42,530 nt of DNA from Parvibacillus sp035426385. GTDB taxonomy: Bacteria > Bacteroidota > Bacteroidia > Chitinophagales > Saprospiraceae. Shown here in pieces: positions 23,931 through 32,512 of this stretch (its first letter is position 1; each line of letters begins with the position of its first letter). The position numbers and the translations under genes were made by a program. Below the pieces are notes generated by a model. The model was not told where the DNA came from and searched no databases. It was given only the letters and a program-made list of their open reading frames with translations. Where the stretch lies: contig DAOLZQ010000024.1 of assembly GCA_035426385.1 (NCBI GenBank), positions 1 to 42,530 of the forward strand. The letters are read 5' to 3'.

Positions 23931-25373
23931 ATGAATAATAGTATTGGGCGTCTCCTAATGTGTAGCGCTATTCTGATCAGTATGTCACAACTTACACTGG
24001 CCAATAACTTTGAGATAGGTATAGATAAGCCTTATGCTTCGCCGAACCAATTATACCTTGCACAGGTAGTGCAGTCAGGTGATACTATATCTATCGATGG
24101 TGGTGAATATTTGGGTAAGGAAGGATTGGCGATCTGGACAGCAAATGATTTACTGATCAGAGGTGTCAATGGGCGACCGCACTTGAATGCCGAAGGTCAG
24201 GCGATTGGTAAGAAAGGGATATGGATCATTGCCGGTAACAATATCAAGGTAGAGAATATCGAATTTTCACATACTGCTGTTCCTGATAAGAATGGTGCCG
24301 GAATCCGGTTTGAGGGAATTAATTTGTCTGTATCCCATTGTTATTTTCATCATTGCGAAAATGGTCTGCTAACCAATAATCCGGATACGGGAACTATAGT
24401 AATCGAGTACTCTGAATTCGCTTATAGCGGTTACGGTGATGGATATTCGCACAATCTGTACATCGGTCATTGTGACCAGTTGATTTTCAGATATAATTAT
24501 TCACATCACAGCTCTATTGGTCACCTGGTAAAATCAAGAGCGACTAAAAATTATATTTATTGCAATCGCATCATGGATGAAGAAACGGGCAATTCAAGCA
24601 GGCTGATTGATCTGCCGAATGGTGGTGTGGCCATAATCATTGGAAATACTTTAATGCAAGGTGCAAAAGCTGAGAATAGTAATTTGATAGGCTACGGTCT
24701 GGAGGGGCTCACTCACGCGGAAAACCGATTTTACTGTGTGAATAATACGCTGGTCAATGAAAAGCCGGTCAATGGTCTATTCATTGATATTGCTGCTGGT
24801 ACTGATTATACTTTCATAGCCAATAATATTTTCTCAGGCGCCGGAAAGGTAATCAAGAATATCACTGTAGATAGCATGCATAATCTGGTCAGTCCTGACA
24901 TTAATTCAATGTATTTTGTAAATAGGTCAACGTATGATTATGAGTTGACTGCCCTTTCCCCAGCTATAGATGGCGGTGCTGCACTTGATTCTGCTGAGGG
25001 TTATGCACTATTGCCTGTGGATAGTTACGTGCATCCAGTTAATAATAAAACGAGGATACAGAGCGGTGCAGCTATCGATCAGGGTGCGTTTGAGTTTACA
25101 CCCGCTATATCGCATCATGTCTTAAATAGCAATGCATTGGCAATTTATCCTAATCCTGTCAGAGGCGTCTTGTACATCTCAACTCCCGGTATCCATCTAA
25201 TCCATCCCGGAAAACTTATAGTTTCAGATGTCAGTGGTAGGATAATTCTTCAAAAGGTAATTACTGATAGTGTAGAGTCATTAAATACAAGCAACTTTCC
25301 TTCAGGTATATACTTTGTTCATTTTATTACTTCCGGAGAAATATTTAATGCTACATTTATCTGTCAAAATTAG
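23931..25373 (+). CDS. Secreted right-handed parallel beta-helix protein with T9SS sorting domain
   Basis: 480 residues. A signal peptide (about 1-24) precedes a long region of parallel beta-helix turns (GNNIKVENIEFSH, LSVSHCYFHHCENGLL, HNLYIGHCDQLIFRYNYSHHSS, RFYCVNNTLVN) typical of pectate-lyase-like NosD/polysaccharide folds. The last 80 residues form a type IX secretion C-terminal domain (LAIYPNPVRGVLYIS, VSDVSGRII, FPSGIYFVHF). The protein should cross the outer membrane and be released or attached to the surface. Substrate unknown; a glycan is likely. It starts 18 bases after arsM and six bases before the channel gene, an odd partner for an arsenic operon. Confidence 0.87.
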   Translation: MNNSIGRLLMCSAILISMSQLTLANNFEIGIDKPYASPNQLYLAQVVQSGDTISIDGGEYLGKEGLAIWTANDLLIRGVNGRPHLNAEGQAIGKKGIWIIAGNNIKVENIEFSHTAVPDKNGAGIRFEGINLSVSHCYFHHCENGLLTNNPDTGTIVIEYSEFAYSGYGDGYSHNLYIGHCDQLIFRYNYSHHSSIGHLVKSRATKNYIYCNRIMDEETGNSSRLIDLPNGGVAIIIGNTLMQGAKAENSNLIGYGLEGLTHAENRFYCVNNTLVNEKPVNGLFIDIAAGTDYTFIANNIFSGAGKVIKNITVDSMHNLVSPDINSMYFVNRSTYDYELTALSPAIDGGAALDSAEGYALLPVDSYVHPVNNKTRIQSGAAIDQGAFEFTPAISHHVLNSNALAIYPNPVRGVLYISTPGIHLIHPGKLIVSDVSGRIILQKVITDSVESLNTSNFPSGIYFVHFITSGEIFNATFICQN

Positions 25374-25379
25374 ACGGAA

Positions 25380-26342
25380 ATGTCACTGTGGCGCCATAAT
25401 ATAAATCGAAAGACAGTCGAGAATACCGGCTTAAATTCAGTTGTGTCAAATAAATTTGGCCGATTTGTAAATAAGGACGGTACAGCCAATATTCAGTTTG
25501 TAAATAAGACTATATTTCAGAGGCACAGTGTCTATCATTATCTGATTAACATTCCCGGCTGGAAATTTATCTTTTTTATTTTTGCTTATTACGCGATCAT
25601 CAATTTTATTTTTGCGTTGATTTATTATTGGTTTTGCCTGGATCATTTGGCAGGATTGATACAAGGATCACCACTTGAAAATTTTGAAGAAGCCTATTTT
25701 TTTAGTTCTCAGACACTGACTACTGTCGGTTATGGACGCGTCAGTCCGGTAGGTCTCCCCACAAATACTATAGCTTCCACAGAAGCATTAATCGGTATCC
25801 TTACTTTGGCTTTAGTCACCGGCTTACTGTATGGGCGTTTTGTAAAGCCACGTGCTTATATCCGGTTTACTAAGCAGGCTGTCATAGCTCCATTTAAGGA
25901 AGGGCGTGGCCTTATGTTTCGCTTGGCTCCCATCAAGGGCGCTACCCTCAGTGAAGTGGAGGTGAAGATCACGGGTAGCCTCATGTTGGAAGAGAATGGC
26001 AAAAGGGTCAATAAATATGTAGATCTTCCCTTGCAATTTAATACACTTACGACCTTGTACTTGACCTGGACGGTGGTGCACCCCATTAATGAAGACAGCC
26101 CCATCCATGGGATGACGTTGGAAGAACTAGATAAAGCCGAGTTTGAAATGATCGTCTTTGTAAAAGCCTTTGATGAGGATTTTTCGAATACAGTGATCGC
26201 ACGCACCTCTTATCATGTGGATGAGATCACCAATGGCGCTAAGTTTATACCAGTCTATATTGATTCTGCAGAGTTGCAAACCACGGTGGTGGATATGACT
26301 AAATTTGACAGCTTCAATCCTACACCGGAAGCAGCGCTCTAG
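25380..26342 (+). CDS. Inward-rectifier-type (Kir/KirBac) potassium channel
   Basis: 320 residues. Two membrane helices (about 58-83 and 132-152) bracket a pore helix and the selectivity filter TTVGYGR (about 113-119). The C-terminal half is the Kir cytoplasmic beta domain (RAYIRFTKQAVIAPFKEGRGLMFRLAP, VVHPINEDSPIHGMTLEELDKAEFEMIVFVKAFDEDFSNTV-like motifs in order). It would conduct K+ through the inner membrane. It follows the beta-helix gene by six bases, so it is probably co-transcribed with it and perhaps with arsR-arsM. A 7-bp stem with a 16-base loop downstream (26381-26410) may help end transcription. Confidence 0.93.
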   Translation: MSLWRHNINRKTVENTGLNSVVSNKFGRFVNKDGTANIQFVNKTIFQRHSVYHYLINIPGWKFIFFIFAYYAIINFIFALIYYWFCLDHLAGLIQGSPLENFEEAYFFSSQTLTTVGYGRVSPVGLPTNTIASTEALIGILTLALVTGLLYGRFVKPRAYIRFTKQAVIAPFKEGRGLMFRLAPIKGATLSEVEVKITGSLMLEENGKRVNKYVDLPLQFNTLTTLYLTWTVVHPINEDSPIHGMTLEELDKAEFEMIVFVKAFDEDFSNTVIARTSYHVDEITNGAKFIPVYIDSAELQTTVVDMTKFDSFNPTPEAAL

Positions 26343-26380
26343 TCTGACTTCGAACGATTGTTTTTCTATACCGAAATAAT

Positions 26381-26410
26381 AGAGAGCAGATAGATAATCC
26401 CTAGCTCTCT
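26381..26410 (+). terminator. Possible terminator hairpin after the Kir channel gene
   Basis: AGAGAGC (26381-26387) pairs with GCTCTCT (26404-26410) around a 16-base loop. A small GAC-AAAAA-GTC hairpin follows. No T-run is present, so termination here is uncertain. Confidence 0.3.
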
Positions 26411-26586
26411 GACAAAAAGTCAAATTGTCCGCAGCATATAGTTTGAGCTTGCCGTAAACTCAGAATAGCATACTTACAGCTCTTATTTAACTCCTTGTTC
26501 ATCAAGGCAATTAGTGAAAATTAGATTCATTAACATTTGAAATTTAACTACATTTAGGTGCATTTAGCGAATTAATCCGGCTAAAA

Positions 26587-28590
26587 ATGAAGCTCTTCTC
26601 GTACCCTTTCATTCAAAAATACCTCATTGGGCTTAGCTGGATTCAAAAGAAAATAGCGGGTTATCCTATTCATAGTAGGCGAGTAGCTTTGATTTCCTGT
26701 TTATTTCTCCTTTCGCTAAATTTATTATCAGCTCAGGAAGTAAATTTGGATAGTTTGAGTGCCGTCTTGAAAACTACCAAGGACAACGAAGTCAAGTTGT
26801 CCATACTTAATGAAATAGTAAAGACACTATCGAATATAAATCTGGATAGCGCAATTGTTTTTGCCCGTCAAGGGGTGAAATTGGCAGATCAGGTTAAAAG
26901 TAAGAAATGGCAGCCCCAATTTTACGAGATGAAAGGGCGGATTCATGCCAATAGATTGGAGTTGGATTCAGCCTCGTTTTATTTTGACAAGGCTGAGGGA
27001 GGCTATCAGTCACTGGGCAATAAGAAAGGGCAGGCGTCTACCTATTTTAAGATTGCATGGGTTTTTAAAAAGAGAGGAGAACTGGACAAGGCACTTGAAG
27101 CTGACTTGACCGCTCTACACATTATGGAGGAGATAAAGGATCCGCTTGGTATAGCTGGGGCTTATGAGCGGGTATCTAATGATGTATTGGATCAAGGCCG
27201 CCAAGAAGAAGCTGTAGTCTATGCTAAGAAGGCAATTGAAATAGCACGCAGCAATAATTTGCAGCAAGAATTGGTCTATGCCTATACTGCGGCGGGTGCT
27301 GCGAGTCTCGCGATGTCCAATTTCCAAGAGGCTTATACTTATTTTGATCAAGCGCTCATGTTGGCAAAGAAAAATGGGTTTGATCAGATGGCTCTCTCAG
27401 ATTTTTATAACAATCATGGAAATGTGCAGAAAAGAATGCACCGCTATAGAGAGGCACTTGAAGATTATTCCGAGGCGCTGCATCTGGCAGAGGCGACCGG
27501 TTACCAAAATGCAATAAATTCAGTCACAGCCAATCTCGGTGAAGTAAATCTGTTGATGGGGAATTATCAAAGGGCACTTCCCTACCAACTCAAGACGGTG
27601 AGCTTGATGGAAGCTAGTGGTGATCTCCCCAACCTTCCCGAAAGTTATACGCACCTGAGTACTATTTATGAGAAATTGCACAACTTCCCAATGGCACTTA
27701 ATTTCCAGAAAAAGTCAAGGTACCTACACGACAGTATTGTATCGGTAGAGAGTGATAAGACCATGAGCGAACTGTTGACCAAGTACGAAACTGTCAAAAA
27801 GGAAGCAACTATAAATGAGCAGATACTCACGATCCAACACCAACAACGAACTCAATTGCTGTATGTAAGCTTGGCTGCTCTATTTGGTGTCATCACATTT
27901 GGAATGTATTTTACAATAAAAAATATCAGGAAGAAGCGGAAGGCCTTATCCTTGTTAAATATTGCCCTGGATACAAAGAACCAACAAAATGAATTATTGC
28001 TAAAGGAAATCCATCATCGAGTCAAGAATAATCTGGAAATGGTCAAAAGCCTGATCGCACTCCAATCGGCTCAAATGCCTGATGGCAGCAGCAAGGATGC
28101 GATGCTTGCGAGCCAAAATAGAGTGCAGAGTATGGGTATCATCCACCAGCGACTTTATCAGGGGACTAACTTGGGGGCTATTGAAATGAAGGATTATTTT
28201 ATCAATTTAGGCGAGGGTGTTCTCGATTCTTTCAATGCAGAGGACAAGGTCAAAATAGAGTGCGCCATGGAGGAGTTGAATCTGGATGTAGATACAGCAG
28301 TTCCTATTGGATTGATCGTAAATGAACTATTAGTCAATGCGATAAAATATGGTTTTCCTGAAAGGAATAGTGGTCAAATAAACATCAGCCTCAAAAAGGA
28401 AAATGACAATTTACTTTTAAATGTATCAGATAATGGCGTCGGGAAGAGTAAAGATGCCAAACCACAAGGAACAGGATTTGGCACTCAATTGATACAGCTA
28501 CTTACTCAACAGCTAAACGGGACAATCTCGGAAGATAATCAAAATGGGACTGCTGTATTTTTCAATTTTAAAAACTTTAAAGTTGCATGA
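26587..28590 (+). CDS. TPR-containing membrane histidine kinase (HisKA_2 type)
   Basis: 667 residues. An N-terminal hydrophobic segment (about 35-50) ending SAQ is followed by about 330 residues of tetratricopeptide repeats in the periplasm (KKGQASTYFKIAWVFKKRGELDKALE, YTYFDQALMLAKKNG, NHGNVQKRMHRYREALEDYSEALHLA). A membrane helix lies around 418-438. The cytoplasmic part has a HisKA_2 phosphoacceptor (EIHHRVKNNLEMVKSLIAL, about 474-492) and an HATPase domain (NELLVNAIKYGF, DNGVGKSK, GTGFGTQLI). The 4-base overlap (ATGA) with the LytTR response regulator pairs the two. The signal sensed by the TPR part is unknown. Confidence 0.93.
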   Translation: MKLFSYPFIQKYLIGLSWIQKKIAGYPIHSRRVALISCLFLLSLNLLSAQEVNLDSLSAVLKTTKDNEVKLSILNEIVKTLSNINLDSAIVFARQGVKLADQVKSKKWQPQFYEMKGRIHANRLELDSASFYFDKAEGGYQSLGNKKGQASTYFKIAWVFKKRGELDKALEADLTALHIMEEIKDPLGIAGAYERVSNDVLDQGRQEEAVVYAKKAIEIARSNNLQQELVYAYTAAGAASLAMSNFQEAYTYFDQALMLAKKNGFDQMALSDFYNNHGNVQKRMHRYREALEDYSEALHLAEATGYQNAINSVTANLGEVNLLMGNYQRALPYQLKTVSLMEASGDLPNLPESYTHLSTIYEKLHNFPMALNFQKKSRYLHDSIVSVESDKTMSELLTKYETVKKEATINEQILTIQHQQRTQLLYVSLAALFGVITFGMYFTIKNIRKKRKALSLLNIALDTKNQQNELLLKEIHHRVKNNLEMVKSLIALQSAQMPDGSSKDAMLASQNRVQSMGIIHQRLYQGTNLGAIEMKDYFINLGEGVLDSFNAEDKVKIECAMEELNLDVDTAVPIGLIVNELLVNAIKYGFPERNSGQINISLKKENDNLLLNVSDNGVGKSKDAKPQGTGFGTQLIQLLTQQLNGTISEDNQNGTAVFFNFKNFKVA

Positions 28591-29339
28591 TTGAGGAAAG
28601 AATTAAAATTCTGATTGTAGAGGATGAGATGATTATTGCTGCGCACATTTCGCTGCAACTAACCGAGTTGGGTTATGAAGTGACCGGCATTTTACCCCGG
28701 GGCGAAGAAGCGCTTTCACACATAAAAATTGAAAGGCCTGATTTGGTACTTTTAGATATCCAATTGAAAGGAAAACTGGATGGCATAGAAACTGCGCAGG
28801 AAATTCAAAAGGAATTTACTATTCCGATTATCTATTTGACTGCCAATGCGGATAAGGAATCATTTAACCGCGCCAAGGAGACGCATCCGTATGCCTTTAT
28901 ATCAAAGCCTTTTAAAAAATTGGATTTGCAACGGGCCATTGAACTGACCATTGAACACATGACCGCATCGACTTATAGCGAGGGGATCAGTGGTGCTGAT
29001 ATCTTGCCTGCTGACAATTTTATTTTAGATGACCGCATCTTTGTTCGTCACAATGAAAAAATGGTTAAAATTGATATCAAAGACCTATTTTATATTGAAG
29101 CAGAGCGCAATTATTGCCGTATTTTCACAAGGGGAAAAGAGTATTTGCTGGTGATGACACTAAAGGATATAGACGAAAAGCTCTCGCCTCAACATTTTCT
29201 GAGGATACACCGCTCCTATATTGTCAATCTGTCACAGATAGAGGAAGTGGCGGCCACACATGTAGTCATTTCAAAGAAAAATATCCCCGTGAGTAAGGTG
29301 ATGCGTGATGAATTGCTCAAGCGCCTACAAACTATTTAA
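28587..29339 (+). CDS. LytTR-family response regulator
   Basis: 250 residues. Receiver domain at 8-125: VEDEMII with the acidic pocket, the phosphoacceptor Asp in DLVLLDIQL (about 56), Thr in YLTANAD and Lys in ISKPFKK. LytTR DNA-binding domain at 150-248: IFVRHNEKMVKIDIKDLFYIEAERNYCRIFT, then FLRIHRSYIVNLSQI. It receives the phosphate from the TPR kinase encoded just before it and would act on promoters with paired LytTR sites. The targets cannot be told from the window. Confidence 0.94.
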   Translation: MIEERIKILIVEDEMIIAAHISLQLTELGYEVTGILPRGEEALSHIKIERPDLVLLDIQLKGKLDGIETAQEIQKEFTIPIIYLTANADKESFNRAKETHPYAFISKPFKKLDLQRAIELTIEHMTASTYSEGISGADILPADNFILDDRIFVRHNEKMVKIDIKDLFYIEAERNYCRIFTRGKEYLLVMTLKDIDEKLSPQHFLRIHRSYIVNLSQIEEVAATHVVISKKNIPVSKVMRDELLKRLQTI

Positions 29340-29848
29340 GACCATTGATACTAATTTATGATATAGGAGAGGCTATTATTTATGGACTCTCTGAACTATA
29401 CAGCTCAATAGGTAAAATTCATATTCGTAAGCTTAGTTTAAAATTGCCTTCGGTCAGTAGTTCCTCACGTTCGGACAGTTTATAGTCCTATTCGTCCTAA
29501 GTTGAGTTACCCAGCCGTTTATTCCGGCTATCTTAGTCATGTCATTTACAGACTGGTGACTTTATAAGCGACTTTAAGCCTGTTATTTTTGCAAATAAAA
29601 TATTCAGTCGAGCTCTATTTTACTAATTAGATTAGAGACATATTTAATCTCGGAAATATTTATAACGCTAAAATAATTCAGAATTTAGACGATAAACTTA
29701 GTTGATTATATGCCATGTATGCGAGCGTAAATGAAGTTGGATTGTATCAAAGAGCAAGATAATAAACGTCATCTTAAGATGTAAATAATTATACATAAAA
29801 ATTCATTACTAACCTGTCCAAAAATAAATGGGCATAAATTCAATTCAC
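29340..29848. other. Intergenic region, about 500 bases
   Basis: No credible coding frame. It contains a perfect 12-bp palindrome CATCTTAAGATG (29770-29781) about 70 bases before the next start, and CTAAAATAATTCAGAAT near 29669, which closely resembles CTAAAATAATTCTGAAT near 37948. Neither has a known role. A weak GAGAG/CTCTC stem follows the LytTR stop near 29367-29394. Confidence 0.45.
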
Positions 29849-30580
29849 ATGAAAAAATTTTTCTATTTATTTCTTTTCTTACCCTTCTTGTGCATGTCGC
29901 AAAGCAGTGCAGAGTATAAAATTTTCGAGAACACATTGTTAGTTCCCAATCCTGCACAACAAAATCAGTTTGAGGCAGGACTAGCTGCGCACAATAAGAA
30001 ATATCATGGAAAGGGGGATTATCGCGCCATGGTTTACTTAATCATGAGTGGACCGAATGCAGGCAGTTATATTTGGTCTATGGGCGAGACGACTTGGAGT
30101 GCTATGGATAAACGACCCGCTGACAATGATCATGATGCGGATTGGAATGCCAATGTGTTGCAATATTTAACTCCTCAGAGTAATCAGAGTTACTGGCAGG
30201 AGAAATCCGAACTATCTCGATTTAATGAGAATGCAGTCAAAGGCCTGGTGGTAGATTACTATGACGTCAAGCGAGGTAAGATGAAGGAAGCACTTGCTCT
30301 GATCGCTAAGATCAAGAAGGTCTATACGGACAAATTGCCAAATGAAGCTTATGGTGTCTTTACCAATGAGTTCTCAAGTACTAAAGAGGGTAAGGATATT
30401 GCAGTGGTATCCTTTTTTGGAAAATCAGCTTGGATCAGCACCGACAATGCGCTGCCGAAAAAATTCGATGAGGTTTACGGTAAGGGAGGCTGGGATCAAT
30501 TCATGAAGGATTGGCTGGCTGTTACTGACGGCTCTGAATCAGAGCTGTGGCTAGCTCAGCCTAAGTTAAGTGGCATGTAA
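29849..30580 (+). CDS. Exported protein of unknown function
   Basis: 243 residues from the ATG at 29849; an upstream in-frame ATG at 29828 would add seven residues before the signal peptide. The signal peptide (KKFFYLFLFLPFLCMSQS) ends near residue 20 and the mature protein is soluble. It has no membrane helix or catalytic motif that I recognise; aromatic residues are clustered (SYIWSMGETTWSAMDKR; DYYDVKRGKMKEALALIAKIKKVY). The second half vaguely resembles ferredoxin-like ABM/dimeric alpha-beta barrel pieces (VFTNEFSSTKEGKDIAVVSFFGKSAW), which I would treat as a guess. It stands alone between two long intergenic regions. Confidence 0.78.
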   Translation: MKKFFYLFLFLPFLCMSQSSAEYKIFENTLLVPNPAQQNQFEAGLAAHNKKYHGKGDYRAMVYLIMSGPNAGSYIWSMGETTWSAMDKRPADNDHDADWNANVLQYLTPQSNQSYWQEKSELSRFNENAVKGLVVDYYDVKRGKMKEALALIAKIKKVYTDKLPNEAYGVFTNEFSSTKEGKDIAVVSFFGKSAWISTDNALPKKFDEVYGKGGWDQFMKDWLAVTDGSESELWLAQPKLSGM

Positions 30581-30705
30581 AAAGATTTATACGAGGCATT
30601 GGCTTTGGTAAAAATATCAGATTAAGTACGCTTGTTCGATCGAAGGAGTTGAAATTGAAAACTTCAAATCTGCATAAGACTTTTCAGTCAATATTGTAGA
30701 GACCT

Positions 30706-30727
30706 CCCGATCGGACGGGTACTTTTT
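30706..30727 (+). terminator. Weak terminator-like hairpin
   Basis: CCCG (30706-30709) and CGGG (30716-30719) around a six-base loop, followed by TACTTTTT. It lies about 125 bases after the exported protein and before the permease. The stem is short, so this is tentative. Confidence 0.3.
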
Positions 30728-30870
30728 AATTTTGAATCATAATAAAGCTATAATTTATCCGGTTGTAGGTTCTATTTCTTTTGACTATAAATCAGAATAT
30801 TTTTCTTAAAATTATTTCATTACTGTGAAAAATTCTTATCTATGCAATACATTAGTATAGAAATCCAGCG

Positions 30871-32184
30871 ATGAAATTAGAAGAAGACGGTTTAGTACGA
30901 TCCATTGGTGTCTGGGGTCTCACAGCAAATATCGTGAATGTCATAGTAGGCGCAGGTATATTTGTTCTGCCGGCTATCGTGGCTGCGAATATGGGTAAGA
31001 CCGGTATCTTAGCGTATTTATTTTGTGGGTTTCTCATAACCTTAGTCATGCTATGCTTTGCAGAGGCGGGTAGTAAAGTAAATAACTCAGGAGGCGGCTA
31101 TACTTATATAGAGACCGCTTTTGGTAAATTTCCGGGATTTATATTTGGGTTTATTTATCTACTTGGTACTTTTACTGCAGATGGTGCAGTAGCCAATGCA
31201 TTAATAGGCGTATTAGGTGCTGTAGCACCCATATTTAAAAATGAATATGTTCGAATTCTTTCGCTATTTATAATATTCTTCGGCTTGGCCGGTATTAATA
31301 TACTTGGTATTAAACAAGGAATTGGAGTGGTGAAATTGCTCACGATTACCAAGTTAACCCCCCTCTTATTATTAGTAATTATTGGCTGGAAGGATGTCTC
31401 GGGCGCCAATCTGTACTGGAATGAATTTCCCACTTGGGAATCTTTCGGGGCTACTTGTTTAATTTTATTTTTTGCTTTTCAAGGCGCCGAAATTGGATTG
31501 ACAGTAGGAGGCGAAATCCTAAATCCCAAGCGCACCATTCCAAGAGCGGTTATACTGAGCATTGTGGTTGTATTAATATTTTATATTTTAATCCAAACAG
31601 TATCTCAGGGTGTTATGGGAAGTAGCCTTGCCGATTACCCGGACAATCCACTTGCAGAGACGGGTAAAGTGGTTTTTGGACCTATTGGTTATATGTTGCT
31701 ATTTATGGGCGCAGCTATATCTATGCTGGGATTTATGAGTGGTGAATTGCTGAATAACCCCAGACTTGTATTTGCTTTGGGAAGGGACAGAGTAGTTCCT
31801 ATAACTCTTCTGACCAGAATTCACAAGAGATTCAGAACGCCGTATGTAGCTATTTTAATCTACGCAACTATTGGATTTTGTATTTCAATTTTTGGAGGAT
31901 TTAAAGAATTAGCTATAATTGCAACCGGTGCAGTTTTGCTTCTGTATGTGGGCGTTTCGCTATCGGTGATTAAATTACGCAGAGGATATATCAGTGAAAG
32001 GGGCGAATTTAAAATTCCAGGCGGATTGACAGTTCCTATACTTTCACTTATTATTTGCCTGTACTTTTTATCTAACTTGAGTAGAAATGAGATGTTAATT
32101 ACCTTTTTATATTTGGTTGTTCTTAGTCTTATATATTTCGTCATTCAATACTTTGAAAAGAAGAAACTGAGAAGTAGCCATTAG
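30871..32184 (+). CDS. APC-family amino acid permease
   Basis: 437 residues, about twelve to thirteen membrane helices. The first helix carries the broken-helix substrate motif VGAGIFVLPA (about 26-35) typical of amino acid-polyamine-organocation transporters, followed by GGGYTYIETAFGKFPGFIFG and later FFAFQGAEIGLTVGGEILNPKRTIPRA. It would import or exchange an amino acid or polyamine across the inner membrane; the substrate is not evident. The coding region appears complete, ending 13 bases before the assembly gap. Confidence 0.9.
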   Translation: MKLEEDGLVRSIGVWGLTANIVNVIVGAGIFVLPAIVAANMGKTGILAYLFCGFLITLVMLCFAEAGSKVNNSGGGYTYIETAFGKFPGFIFGFIYLLGTFTADGAVANALIGVLGAVAPIFKNEYVRILSLFIIFFGLAGINILGIKQGIGVVKLLTITKLTPLLLLVIIGWKDVSGANLYWNEFPTWESFGATCLILFFAFQGAEIGLTVGGEILNPKRTIPRAVILSIVVVLIFYILIQTVSQGVMGSSLADYPDNPLAETGKVVFGPIGYMLLFMGAAISMLGFMSGELLNNPRLVFALGRDRVVPITLLTRIHKRFRTPYVAILIYATIGFCISIFGGFKELAIIATGAVLLLYVGVSLSVIKLRRGYISERGEFKIPGGLTVPILSLIICLYFLSNLSRNEMLITFLYLVVLSLIYFVIQYFEKKKLRSSH

Positions 32185-32512
32185 TCTTTGGTCTTTNNNN
32201 NNNNNNNNNNNNNNNNNNNNNNNNNNNNNNNNNNNNNNNNNNNNNNNNNNNNNNNNNNNNNNNNNNNNNNNNNNNNNNNNNNNNNNNNNNNNNNNNTATT
32301 AGACATTGCCCTAATCAGATACTTCTGCGTCGATCTGCGTGATCAGCGGGAAAATGTCTTAGCATATATCATTGGAAAAAGAGAGAAGGTGAAGAAGTGA
32401 AAAAGTGAGCGGGTGAGAAAGTTAGTTGGTGAGAAGGGTGGAAGGCTAGACCAAATCAACAATTAAAGTGCTCAATTTATCACTTTTCAATAATTAAACC
32501 ATCAATTGTCAA
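32182..32512. repeat. Repeat-bearing intergenic region interrupted by the gap
   Basis: Left of the gap, TAGTCTTTGGTCTTT (32182-32196) is the reverse complement of the 15-mer at 21937-21951. Right of the gap are tandem units of TCTGCGTNGA type followed by TCAGCGGGAAAA (32323-32354), of a kind I have seen as dispersed repeats in Bacteroidota. A GA-rich run of GTGAGAAA-like units (about 32380-32443) and CAATTGTCAATT-like units near 32504 follow. No gene is credible here. The repeats probably explain the failed assembly. Confidence 0.6.
32197..32296. other. Assembly gap, 100 N
   Basis: Exactly 100 unknown bases. The length is a placeholder convention, so the real distance between the permease and the ligase genes is unknown and a repeat or small gene may be missing. 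Confidence 0.99.

Noticed and set aside
32297..32400. Short open frame running from the gap to 32400
   Set aside because: It crosses unknown bases and consists of dispersed repeat units, not of a protein-like sequence.
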